From assembly GCA_937922175.1 (NCBI GenBank), contig CAKZUU010000149.1, positions 1-9,482 on the forward strand: a stretch of DNA of 9,482 bases. Direction: 5' to 3'. Positions within the stretch are counted from its first letter, which is position 1. Every line of letters begins with the position of its first letter. This document shows, piece after piece, positions 1 to 6,488 of this stretch. The stretch is from an uncultured Gemmataceae bacterium. GTDB taxonomy: Bacteria; Planctomycetota; Planctomycetia; Gemmatales; Gemmataceae. Below the pieces are notes generated by a model, which was not told where the DNA came from, ran no database searches, and saw only the letters and a list, made by a program, of their open reading frames with translations. The translations under genes were made by a program, and so were the position numbers.

Positions 1-39
1 AGCGATCGCGGCCCTACCCTTCGGCGACGACGAACCACC

Positions 40-753
40 TCAAGAGAAGAAAAAACCGTCCCTCAACTTACCCACCTTCAGAATCGAATCGCTGGCCACT
101 TCACCCACTCCCCACAAGGCCAGACCTGCCAGGGCACCCACGGGACCAGCCACCATGCCTCCAATCAACAGACTGCTCCCCGCGCCCACCCATCGCCCGA
201 TTTGTTCCGCTGTCTGGGGCGAAGTCGATTCCCAATTTAACGCCACCAATTCCGTCCCGGCCTGAGCCACATGAGCCAACAGCAGGGCCGGATTCGACAC
301 CCGAACCAGGGATCGGATCGCCCAGCGGCTACTGCTCTTCGCCGCAACTCGCACCAGGGTTTTGGCCGTCCCCGAAACGACCGCTTTGCTCACCGCTCTG
401 ACTTGGGCGCTGCTCAGATCGCCCCGTTTGCACCAGGTCGCGAAGTGCTCACAGTTGTTCCAGATCAAATGGTAGCCGCTCTCGCCAACACGGCTGAGCG
501 CCCGATTCACCACCTCATCTGGATCGAAACTGTCGACATATGATCGGACGTGAAAGGGTTGGCCTTCGCAAAATTCATCGAACGACGTTCGCCGAATTCG
601 CGCCTCGACCTTGCGGAGGACCTTGTCGCCGAGATGCTTTTTCTTTCCAATCTGGCCACTGCACCAATGGACGACGGTCCCGTCGCCGATGTCGATCCCA
701 TGATGCGTCAGCAACGGCCCCAGCGGCACGACAAGATGGTCACCTTTCGCCAT
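40..753 (-). CDS. LRAT-domain (NlpC/P60-like) protein with glycine-rich hydrophobic C-terminus
   Basis: The 237-residue protein has the hallmarks of the lecithin-retinol acyltransferase (LRAT) fold. Near the N-terminus is HHGIDIGDGTVVHW (residues 17-30), which supplies the conserved His pair (H18, H29). The motif NNCEHF (99-104) carries the nucleophilic Cys, C101. Family members are thiol acyltransferases or phospholipases acting on lipids; the substrate here cannot be read. After the domain, residues 185-220 form a hydrophobic stretch rich in Gly and Ala with several GxxxG-like spacings, which may associate with membranes. I see no signal peptide. I chose the ATG at 753 because the domain starts right behind it (MAKGDHLVVP) and a GGAG lies 8 nt upstream. 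An in-frame GTG at 858 would add 35 residues unlike the family. The gene lies 180 bp beyond the nap operon on the same strand and is probably a separate unit. Family call is firm, role unknown. Confidence 0.85.
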   Translation of the reverse strand: MAKGDHLVVPLGPLLTHHGIDIGDGTVVHWCSGQIGKKKHLGDKVLRKVEARIRRTSFDEFCEGQPFHVRSYVDSFDPDEVVNRALSRVGESGYHLIWNNCEHFATWCKRGDLSSAQVRAVSKAVVSGTAKTLVRVAAKSSSRWAIRSLVRVSNPALLLAHVAQAGTELVALNWESTSPQTAEQIGRWVGAGSSLLIGGMVAGPVGALAGLALWGVGEVASDSILKVGKLRDGFFFS

Positions 754-933
754 GAGCCGGACTCCGGCCTCCCGGGAATGTTCCTGGACTACCTGCCGGC
801 AGCACCTACCAAGGAGACGGAGGTGCCCCGGGGCGTGCTCTCCAATTACCACTAACACAAAGAGAGGACGCGAAAAGACAGAAATCTCTTCTCCGACGCG
901 ATCTCGGTCGAGTTGCCTCCGCCTCTCCGAGTC
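754..933. other. Intergenic region between the small nap-linked gene and the LRAT gene
   Basis: This 180-bp gap separates two genes on the minus strand. It holds the ribosome-binding site of the LRAT gene (GGAG, minus strand, 762-765) and a purine-rich repeat-like stretch at 846-884. I see no convincing terminator hairpin or promoter boxes. Several short overlapping reading frames cross it, but none has a recognisable domain. Confidence 0.5.
846..884 (+). repeat. Degenerate ACCACnAAnnCAC-type intergenic repeat (tentative)
   Basis: The plus strand reads ACCACTAACACAAAG from 848, followed by GAGGACGCGAAAAGACAG. This resembles a degraded copy of the ACCACGAA/GACACGAA direct-repeat strings I know from intergenic DNA of planctomycetes and some other phyla. 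Only one imperfect copy is in the window, so the assignment rests on resemblance alone. Confidence 0.3.
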
Positions 934-1254
934 TCACGCGATTGGATCGTGCCGGCACCGGACAAGTCGGTAGCCCTGAGGCAGTGCGAAAACGGTATCC
1001 GTCCAGCGAGCACCCTCGTACAAGTACTCGACCTGAAGGGCACGGCAAGATCGAGTCCGCAAAAGCTCGACGGCTCTTTCAAGCACGGCGGACTTGGATT
1101 CCTCCGCGAAAACCGTCTTCGCCCCCTTCTGCCGCACCGCGCAGAGGTCTGCATGATGAACCCAGTCCTCGATGAGTTGGCGCAACATCGCCTCGTCGAG
1201 GCTCGCCTCGACCAGTGGGGGAAAAGCCAGCCCGGGCGTCGTGGAGGGGTTCAT
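934..1254 (-). CDS. Small conserved-looking hypothetical protein translationally coupled to napB
   Basis: This 106-residue protein matches no family I can name. It has no signal peptide, membrane segment, CXXCH haem motif or Fe-S cysteine pattern, so it is probably cytoplasmic. Residues 18-66 look helical and contain a Trp-His-His (WVHHA, 31-35). A following part alternates hydrophobic residues and contains ARWTDTVF (82-89) and GYRLVR (94-99), suggesting a small alpha/beta fold. Its ATG overlaps the napB stop codon as ATGA (1251-1254), with only a weak GAGTG 4 nt upstream, so translation probably depends on ribosomes finishing napB. This coupling at the end of a napDAB operon suggests a role in making, maturing or regulating the nitrate reductase. 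That role is inferred from position only. The ATGA junction argues that the frame is real. Confidence 0.7.
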   Translation of the reverse strand: MNPSTTPGLAFPPLVEASLDEAMLRQLIEDWVHHADLCAVRQKGAKTVFAEESKSAVLERAVELLRTRSCRALQVEYLYEGARWTDTVFALPQGYRLVRCRHDPIA

Positions 1255-2027
1255 CGGGCACTCGAAAAATCAGGGAAACCATCCAACACCGAGGCGGCAA
1301 CGTGACATTGAGTACACGCACTGAACCAGGGATGCGTCGTCCGGATCCCTGGACGGGCCACCCAACCATGACAACTCAAGCAGTCGGACCGCAGGAACAC
1401 CGAATGCGGGATGGTCGGCGGGGCTCCGGGGGAGGCACGTTCTCCCGGACCCGATCGGAGCCGACCCGCGAAAAGATTCTCGACCGTGAGTTCCGCATCG
1501 CGGTTCGACACTTCGACGTGACATTGAAGGCAATTCGAGAAAGGCGGATGACAAATTTTTGTGGCGATGCGTTCGCCGACTATCAACCCTTGACCATGGC
1601 AAGCGAGGCAGGCGGGTGCCGACGTCGAGTCGACCCGATGCGGAATCGTCGGAGGTGCCCCGTCGAACGCTCGGTTTTTTGCCCGATCGGCGAGCGCCGC
1701 CTGTTTGGATTCTTCGGTGCGAAGAACGACCTCAAAGATGCCTGGTCGCGCCGCTTGAAGCGCCTCCAGCGACGATCGCGGCACGTCGCGCTTCCAAGGA
1801 GCATTCGGAAGATCCGCATAATCGACGGCCGCCGGGGCCGACCCCGCGAGCATCGCTTCGGTGCCAAGAATCTTGGGTGGCGGCAGCGGCTCACGAATCC
1901 CCGTCACAAACCCGACGACCGCCAATGCAATGCCGGTTGTAGCGACAATCGGAATGAATCGACGGAATGGTTCGGGTATCCGACGGTCGATCTGTTGTCC
2001 GCCCGATGCGGGACGATCCTCTTCCAT
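1251..2027 (-). CDS. napB: NapB-like periplasmic nitrate reductase cytochrome c subunit, duplicated tetraheme form
   Basis: NapB passes electrons to NapA in the periplasm. This 258-residue protein has one N-terminal hydrophobic segment (about 24-43), serving as a signal or membrane anchor, then a low-complexity linker and two NapB-like units. Unit 1 has GAPPTIPH (123-130), CLACH (140-144), a His-Pro at 160-161 and CLQCH (166-170). Unit 2 has GAPPTIPH (201-208), CLSCH (216-220), His-Pro (232-233) and CTQCH (238-242). Each unit thus offers two haem attachment sites and two spare His residues that could complete bis-His ligation. Classical NapB has one such diheme unit of about 150 residues. Here unit 1 is followed by a NapB-like tail (TVENLF, 181-186) before unit 2, so unit 2 looks like the added copy. 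The start lies 10 nt after napA, with GAGGG 7 nt upstream overlapping the napA stop. Subunit identity is strong; the haem number is read from motifs. Confidence 0.9.
   Translation of the reverse strand: MEEDRPASGGQQIDRRIPEPFRRFIPIVATTGIALAVVGFVTGIREPLPPPKILGTEAMLAGSAPAAVDYADLPNAPWKRDVPRSSLEALQAARPGIFEVVLRTEESKQAALADRAKNRAFDGAPPTIPHRVDSTSAPACLACHGQGLIVGERIATKICHPPFSNCLQCHVEVSNRDAELTVENLFAGRLRSGPGERASPGAPPTIPHSVFLRSDCLSCHGWVARPGIRTTHPWFSACTQCHVAASVLDGFPDFSSAR
1302..1430 (-). repeat. Second NapB-like diheme unit (internal protein repeat, copy 2)
   Basis: It encodes napB residues 200-242: GAPPTIPH, CLSCH, a His-Pro and CTQCH. It shares the order of elements and an identical eight-residue opening with copy 1. 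Spacing is slightly shorter: 8 residues from the opening His to the first haem Cys, and 22 between haem Cys residues. The DNA of the two copies differs at many third positions, so the duplication is not recent. Confidence 0.8.
1518..1664 (-). repeat. First NapB-like diheme unit (internal protein repeat, copy 1)
   Basis: It encodes napB residues 122-170: GAPPTIPH, CLACH, ICHPP and CLQCH. The spacing is 10 residues from the opening His to the first haem Cys and 26 between haem Cys residues. This copy, with the CLQCHVE and TVENLF tail, looks closest to classical NapB. Confidence 0.8.
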
Positions 2028-2034
2028 CTTTCAT

Positions 2035-2039
2035 CCCTC
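2035..2039 (-). promoter_or_regulatory. napB ribosome-binding site
   Basis: GAGGG on the minus strand, 7 nt before the napB ATG. It overlaps the napA stop codon (2038-2040), so napB translation is probably coupled to napA. Confidence 0.65.
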
Positions 2040-4467
2040 ACGCCATCACTTTTTCCACTCGAGCCGCACACTTCTTGAAGTCCGGTTCTTTGCTGAACGG
2101 ACAATGCGCATCTAGTGTGAGACGATTAATGAGGCGATTTTCGTCAAAGAACGGCACAAACAGATGGCCACGCGGACATCGACCCCGCCCGTCGATCCAG
2201 ACGGGCAACTCCAATGACCCCCGTCGAGTGTGCAACCGCACCCTCTCTCCGTTGCGAATTCCCAACTCCGCCGCATCCTCGCGATTCATCTCCACATATC
2301 CGGCAGGCATGGCACGTTTCAGCACGGCCACCCGACCCGTCATTGTTGCTGTGTGCCAATGCTCCAGTACGCGCCCGGTATCGAGCCAGAAGGGGTACTC
2401 GGCATCGGGAGCCTCCGGTGGGGGAACATACGGGCGGAACCAAATCACCGCTCGATCATCTTTCCCGACGGAATAATAGAACTGGACACCCTTGCCTGAA
2501 CTCACGAAAGGATCCATTCCCTCGATGAACCGATACCGAGTTTCTCTCCAACTCCCGTCGGGCTGCTGCACCACGGGCCAACGCATTCCTCGTGACTTCA
2601 CAAGCTCCGAGTAAGGCGCGACATCCTTATGTTTGATGCGAGTAAATGGCCGATACTCCTCATACAACCTCTCATCCACATTGATACGACCATAATATTG
2701 GTCCCATTTCCAGATCTCGACTTCTTTCCCCTCGTCATCCTGCATATGAAAGAGAAACTTGCCGTCCTTATCTTTCATCCCGGGAAAGCCTAAATCGTAC
2801 AGTCGCCGAGCGACGGCAATCGTCTGCCAACAATCATCGCGAGCTTCCCCCGGCGGATGGACCATTCTGAACCACTGCTGCGTCCGACGTTCGGAGTTGC
2901 CGAAGATACCGTTCTTCTCCACCCAAGTCGCCGAGGGTAAGATCAAGTCGGCCAGGCGGGTCGTCGTGGTCGGGTAAATGTCGGACACGATCAAAAACTT
3001 ATCCGGTAGTCGCTGCTTGGCCTCGAACAGTTTCTTCGCGTTGGGCAGCGATTGTCCGGGATTGGTGACCTGCACCCAGATGGTGTGGATGTCACCGCCC
3101 TGATCGCTGGGGGTGCAGAACTTTTCCCACATCAGGACCGTGTGATAGCCAGGTTTGCGGTTGATGCGACCCGGCGGCAGGTTCCAGAGCTTTTCCGCGG
3201 AGGCGGCGTGTTCCGGGTTGTCCACGCGGAGGTCCCCGGGCAAGCCGTGAGCCAAGGTCCCCACTTCGCGCACCGTCCCGCAGGCCGAAGGCTGGCCCGT
3301 GAGCGACTGCGGCCCATCTCCCGGCCTTCCCCAGTGCCCACTCAGCAAATGGATCGCATGAAGTAAATTATTCATCGCCGTCCCTTGCGTGTGTTGGTTC
3401 ACTCCCATGCACCAAACACTGCACACCTTCTTCGAGCGATCGATAAAGAAACGACCCAACAGACGTAATTGTTCCACGGACAGTCCCGACATTTGCGAGA
3501 CGGCTTCGGGCGTGTAGCTCGAAATGAGCTGCTTATATTCGTCGAAACCACACGGTTCGCCTAACAAGGTCTGTGGCTCGCCCGGCTGCTTCCACGGTTT
3601 ACGAAATACGCAATGCCGCTCGACGAACTCGCGCGCGACCGCCCCGGCTTCGATAACTTGATACGCAATGCAATTGGCAATTGCGAGATCTGTATGTGGT
3701 TGGAAAATCATCACATGATCGGCACGCTCGCTGCTCCGGGTCCATCGGGTCGCCAAATCGATCAGCGTGATTTTCTCCCCTCTTAGTTTGCGATCAATAA
3801 AGCGACTGAACAGGACAGGATGCATCTCGGCGAAGTTGTTGCCCCACAAAATGAGAACATCGCAATGATCGAAGTCATCGTAACAATTATAAGGTTCGTC
3901 GATGCCATAGGTGCTGATATACCCGACAACCGCCGATGCCATGCAGAGCCGGGCATTCGGATCGATGTGATTATTTGACAATCCCCCTTTGATGAACTTG
4001 TTCGCCGCATAACCTTCCCCCACCGTCCATTGGCCGGAGCCATAAAAGGCGAACTTGTCCGGAGCCGCCAGGATACGTTGCGCGATGACATCGATCGCAT
4101 CATCCCAGGAGATGGGAACGAACTGACCGTCGCGTCGAAGCAGCGGCGTGGTGAGTCGATCCTTGCCGTACAAGATATGACCGACGTGATAACCTTTGAC
4201 GCAGAGGAGGCCTTGATTGACCTCGGCGTCACGATCGCCGGAGATGGCGACCACCTTGCCGTTGGCGACCCCGACTTGGACATGGCAGCCCGTACCGCAG
4301 AAGCGACACGGCGCTTTGTCCCAGGCGACGCCCGGGACGACCGGCAGTTCCCGGCCGCCCGGGGGAGTTGGTCCCCGAGCCGAGACCCGCGCGGCCAAGG
4401 CGGATGCTGCCGCTGACAACGCCGTCGTGCGGAGAAAATCTCGACGATTTGCATCAGCGAGGTTCAT
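2038..4467 (-). CDS. napA: Periplasmic nitrate reductase catalytic subunit NapA
   Basis: NapA reduces nitrate to nitrite in the periplasm using a Mo-bis-MGD cofactor and one [4Fe-4S] cluster. The 809 residues fit the family (E. coli about 828). A Tat signal is clear: NRRDFLR (7-13) followed by an Ala-rich hydrophobic stretch. The cluster ligands are C54, C57, C61 and C89, with the conserved Lys K91 in CVKG. NARLCMASA (171-179) supplies the molybdenum ligand C175. NapA-type signatures follow: HTQGTAMNNL, PGDGPQSLTGQPSACGT, LDTGRVLEHWHTATMTGR, and a C-terminal CPFSKEPDFKKCA. These, with napD and napB as neighbours, separate it from assimilatory NasA and from formate dehydrogenases. The start overlaps the end of napD by 14 nt and has GGAG at 4477-4480, 9 nt upstream. 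No key residue is missing and the frame is intact. Activity needs molybdopterin synthesis genes not present here. Confidence 0.97.
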   Translation of the reverse strand: MNLADANRRDFLRTTALSAAASALAARVSARGPTPPGGRELPVVPGVAWDKAPCRFCGTGCHVQVGVANGKVVAISGDRDAEVNQGLLCVKGYHVGHILYGKDRLTTPLLRRDGQFVPISWDDAIDVIAQRILAAPDKFAFYGSGQWTVGEGYAANKFIKGGLSNNHIDPNARLCMASAVVGYISTYGIDEPYNCYDDFDHCDVLILWGNNFAEMHPVLFSRFIDRKLRGEKITLIDLATRWTRSSERADHVMIFQPHTDLAIANCIAYQVIEAGAVAREFVERHCVFRKPWKQPGEPQTLLGEPCGFDEYKQLISSYTPEAVSQMSGLSVEQLRLLGRFFIDRSKKVCSVWCMGVNQHTQGTAMNNLLHAIHLLSGHWGRPGDGPQSLTGQPSACGTVREVGTLAHGLPGDLRVDNPEHAASAEKLWNLPPGRINRKPGYHTVLMWEKFCTPSDQGGDIHTIWVQVTNPGQSLPNAKKLFEAKQRLPDKFLIVSDIYPTTTTRLADLILPSATWVEKNGIFGNSERRTQQWFRMVHPPGEARDDCWQTIAVARRLYDLGFPGMKDKDGKFLFHMQDDEGKEVEIWKWDQYYGRINVDERLYEEYRPFTRIKHKDVAPYSELVKSRGMRWPVVQQPDGSWRETRYRFIEGMDPFVSSGKGVQFYYSVGKDDRAVIWFRPYVPPPEAPDAEYPFWLDTGRVLEHWHTATMTGRVAVLKRAMPAGYVEMNREDAAELGIRNGERVRLHTRRGSLELPVWIDGRGRCPRGHLFVPFFDENRLINRLTLDAHCPFSKEPDFKKCAARVEKVMA

Positions 4468-4720
4468 GACGCCCTACTCCTGCTTCGTCATCGTCCCAAT
4501 GCACAAAAACAACTTCCACGGCACGAACGCCGGGAATCTCTTGCATCCAGTGATGCCAACGTTCAGATTCTTCGGCGTCGTCGGTTTGTAACGCGGCCGT
4601 CAACCACGATCCTTGCTGTTCGCCTAGGGTCAATTGCGGGCATGATCGCAGTTCGGCCATTGCCTGTTCCCGCAAGCTGGTTTCCGATGCCAAACAGACG
4701 AGTAGGCCGCTGGTCATCAT
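4454..4720 (-). CDS. napD: NapD-family chaperone for NapA maturation
   Basis: NapD is a small cytoplasmic protein that binds the NapA Tat signal peptide and holds back export until the cofactor is loaded. The 88-residue product has the family pattern: an opening beta strand (MTSGLLVCLAS), a helix, a central strand pair around GSWLTAALQT, a second helix, and the closing IPGVRAVEVVFVHW strand. The short acidic tail ends inside the napA start region. I chose the ATG at 4720 because the conserved core begins there. A second ATG follows immediately at 4717. An in-frame TTG at 4759 would add 13 residues, but its GAGG is only 2 nt away. The gene is first in the napDAB operon, as expected for a chaperone made before its client. 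Sequence similarity is modest, but position plus pattern make the call solid. Confidence 0.88.
   Translation of the reverse strand: MMTSGLLVCLASETSLREQAMAELRSCPQLTLGEQQGSWLTAALQTDDAEESERWHHWMQEIPGVRAVEVVFVHWDDDEAGVGRHEPR
4477..4480 (-). promoter_or_regulatory. napA ribosome-binding site
   Basis: GGAG on the minus strand, 9 nt before the napA ATG at 4467. It lies within the 3' end of napD, upstream of the 14-nt overlap. Confidence 0.6.
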
Positions 4721-4827
4721 TCGGTTGATTCCGAACCCCGTTTGTTGCCTCTTGAGCAAAACCTCGTCGCGGTTGGCACGCGGTTCCTATGACGCAGCCC
4801 GCGTGCCCAAAGAGCGAGAATTCAACG
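4721..4827. promoter_or_regulatory. Divergent control region between napDAB and the cytochrome/Fe-S/NrfD genes
   Basis: With the preferred starts, 107 bp separate the two divergent operons, enough for back-to-back promoters and a shared operator. The region contains a perfect 9-bp inverted repeat centred near 4791. I could not find convincing -35/-10 pairs or a good FNR site (TTGAT-N4-ATCAA) on either strand. The divergent layout suggests the two units are controlled together. Confidence 0.5.
4775..4807. promoter_or_regulatory. Perfect 9-bp inverted repeat, candidate operator
   Basis: GGCACGCGG (4775-4783) and CCGCGTGCC (4799-4807) are exact reverse complements separated by 15 nt. The arm centres are 24 bp apart, a spacing a dimeric regulator could span; the sequence could also fold as an RNA hairpin in the leader of the plus-strand operon. 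It covers the alternative ATG at 4789, which favours the start at 4828. Confidence 0.45.
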
Positions 4828-5517
4828 ATGTCAGGCCCATTGACAGAACAACCTCCTCTGAACCGCGTGAAAAAAGGGCCTCTCCCCGGCGCGACGTCTT
4901 GTTGGCGCGGGCTTCGTTATGCAATCGTCTGTGCGGCTCTCGGTCCGTGGTCCGGTGCGTGTGGCCCGAATTCGCACATCGTCCCTGGCGAACAAACGCA
5001 CACCGATGCCAAGATCGTGGCATCGCCCCCAGGTCGAGTGATCATCCGAACACCTGAAGGCTCGCCCCGAGTTGCCACCTCGATTCGAGATGAAAGGCAG
5101 CAACCCGTGACATTGGCCTGTGCCTCTTGTCACACGACGCGGCCCCCGGATCCTTCGCATCGTTTGGGGCAACCTCTCAACCGGTTTCATCAACATGTCG
5201 TAGGGAGCCACGGCCAGCTTTCCTGCACCGCGTGCCACAACCCCGCCGAGGGGTACGAGACGTTACGCCGGGCCGATGGCACCACGCTCGCCTACGCCGA
5301 CGTCATGCTGCTCTGCGCTCAATGTCATGGACCACAGTACCGCGATTTTTTGCATGGAGCTCACGGAGGAATGACCGGATATTGGGACCTGAGTCGTGGC
5401 GACCGTCAGCGTAACAACTGCATCGATTGTCATGCCCCGCATGGTCCGAGGTATCCGACCGTGTTACCGGCACCCGGACCGAACGACCGAAAGCCTGTGC
5501 GGAGGAATCATGACTGA
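4828..5517 (+). CDS. Exported tetraheme cytochrome c (NrfB/DsrJ-position electron carrier)
   Basis: This 229-residue protein has four CXXCH haem attachment motifs: CASCH (98-102), CTACH (133-137), CAQCH (163-167) and CIDCH (198-202). Many other His residues are available for bis-His ligation. A hydrophobic stretch at about 31-42 ends in WSGACG, so the protein is exported. It may be a lipoprotein anchored at C45, although the -3 position is Ser rather than Leu. It is the first gene of a three-gene set with an Fe-S protein and an NrfD-like protein, the place held by NrfB or DsrJ in related complexes. It therefore probably carries electrons from that complex to NapB/NapA. The ATG at 4828 follows a purine-rich GAGCGAGA. 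An ATG at 4789 would add 13 residues but lies inside the inverted repeat. Its 3' end overlaps the next gene by 8 nt. Class is certain, exact family not. Confidence 0.85.
   Translation: MSGPLTEQPPLNRVKKGPLPGATSCWRGLRYAIVCAALGPWSGACGPNSHIVPGEQTHTDAKIVASPPGRVIIRTPEGSPRVATSIRDERQQPVTLACASCHTTRPPDPSHRLGQPLNRFHQHVVGSHGQLSCTACHNPAEGYETLRRADGTTLAYADVMLLCAQCHGPQYRDFLHGAHGGMTGYWDLSRGDRQRNNCIDCHAPHGPRYPTVLPAPGPNDRKPVRRNHD
5501..5505 (+). promoter_or_regulatory. Ribosome-binding site of the Fe-S protein gene
   Basis: GGAGG, 4 nt before the ATG at 5510, inside the end of the cytochrome gene. It decides the start: an open frame continues upstream to 5396, but that part is unlike the family. Confidence 0.75.
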
Positions 5518-6445
5518 GCGACGTGCTATCGAGCTACCCGTGGTCGGTGAAGTGACCCGACGAACGGTGATGAAAGCAGGAGCCGCGACCCTGGGACTGG
5601 CTGCTTGGGCCACCGCGCTTCGACCGTTGGTCGAATGGGCCGATGACCAGAATGTCGATGACTTCTTGCAGAAGCACTACCGAGAACTCACCCCTTCGGA
5701 GTTGCAAGACGTTTTGAATCGTCTCACCGATGATGCCCGGCGGGAAACGGGGCGACCGGTCGTGATTCGCGATCACAAGCCCCTGCCCGGTGTGGTCTTC
5801 GCGTATGCCTTGAATCTCAGTATTTGCATCGGTTGCCGACGATGCGCTGAAGCATGCCACCGCGAAAATAACCACGATCGCGCGACTCACCAAAGTTATA
5901 TCCGCGTCTTTGAAATGCAGAAAGGCGGGATCGACTTCGAACGTGGCACAGCGGATTATCATCATCCCGTGCGGGCCAAGGATAAATACTACATGCCCGT
6001 CCAGTGTCAGCAATGTGAGAATCCGCCTTGCGTCAAGGCCTGCCCCATCGAGGCGACCTGGCAAGAAGAAGATGGCATCGTCGTTGTGGACTACAACTGG
6101 TGCATTGGCTGCCGTTATTGCGAGGCCGCCTGCCCCTACCATGCTCGTCGTTTTAATTGGGAAAAACCGCGGGTGCCCGCCGAGGAAATCAATATCCAAC
6201 AAAGTTATCTCTCGAACCGCATACGACCCCAAGGCGTGATGGAAAAGTGCCACTTCTGCTTGCATCGAACGAGGGAAGGTCGGCTTCCGGCCTGTCTCGA
6301 AGCCTGCCCCACGGGCGCGCGGGTGTTCGGCAACATCCTGGATCCCCAAAGTGAGATCCGGTGGGTCCTCGAAAACAAGCGAGTGTTCGTGCTCAAAGAA
6401 GAGTTAGGAACCAAGCCGCGATTCTATTATTTCTTCGACAAATAA
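5510..6445 (+). CDS. Tat-exported 4x[4Fe-4S] ferredoxin-like subunit (NrfC/DsrO type)
   Basis: The 311-residue protein passes electrons between a quinone-interacting membrane subunit and cytochrome c. A twin-arginine motif (TRRTVMK, 16-22) precedes a hydrophobic Ala-rich segment, placing it on the periplasmic side. It has sixteen cluster cysteines in four groups: C106/109/112/116, C166/169/174/178, C198/201/204/208 and C247/250/262/266. That is the four-cluster pattern of NrfC, DsrO and PsrB-type subunits. A linker with HYRELTP (about 56-62) lies between signal and clusters. The start at 5510 has a strong GGAGG and overlaps the cytochrome stop by 8 nt, so the two are probably translated together. 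The NrfD-like gene follows after 43 nt. It could be named nrfC or dsrO, but the partners differ from both classical systems, so I leave the symbol empty. All cysteines are present. Confidence 0.93.
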   Translation: MTERRAIELPVVGEVTRRTVMKAGAATLGLAAWATALRPLVEWADDQNVDDFLQKHYRELTPSELQDVLNRLTDDARRETGRPVVIRDHKPLPGVVFAYALNLSICIGCRRCAEACHRENNHDRATHQSYIRVFEMQKGGIDFERGTADYHHPVRAKDKYYMPVQCQQCENPPCVKACPIEATWQEEDGIVVVDYNWCIGCRYCEAACPYHARRFNWEKPRVPAEEINIQQSYLSNRIRPQGVMEKCHFCLHRTREGRLPACLEACPTGARVFGNILDPQSEIRWVLENKRVFVLKEELGTKPRFYYFFDK

Positions 6446-6478
6446 GAGGTCGAGACGAACAGACCGTCAGGTGAACGC

Positions 6479-6482
6479 GAGG
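6479..6482 (+). promoter_or_regulatory. Ribosome-binding site of the NrfD-like gene
   Basis: GAGG, 6 nt before the ATG at 6489. It favours this start over the in-frame GTG at 6471, which has no good site upstream. Confidence 0.65.
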
Positions 6483-6488
6483 CGGGTC

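Noticed and set aside
1545..1552. A fifth haem site in NapB around residues 159-161 (ICHPP)
   Set aside because: It has a single Cys before the His and no CXXC; the His more likely serves as an axial ligand.
1215..2078. Long open frame (287 codons) on the plus strand opposite napB
   Set aside because: It is antisense to a clear napB, is rich in Arg and Ser as shadow frames are, and has no domain or ribosome-binding site.
2038..4467. NapA as assimilatory nitrate reductase or formate dehydrogenase
   Set aside because: The Tat signal, NARLCMASA, the LDTGRVLEHWHTATMTGR signature and the napD/napB neighbours all point to periplasmic NapA; the Mo ligand is Cys rather than selenocysteine.
4720..4735. 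Short inverted repeat TTCGG-TTGATT-CCGAA at the napD start, considered as an FNR site
   Set aside because: The arms are only 5 bp and the core does not match TTGAT-N4-ATCAA; it is also expected fairly often by chance.
5396..5509. Upstream extension of the Fe-S protein frame
   Set aside because: The added 38 residues overlap the cytochrome gene, precede the Tat signal and lack family resemblance; GGAGG at 5501 marks the real start at 5510.
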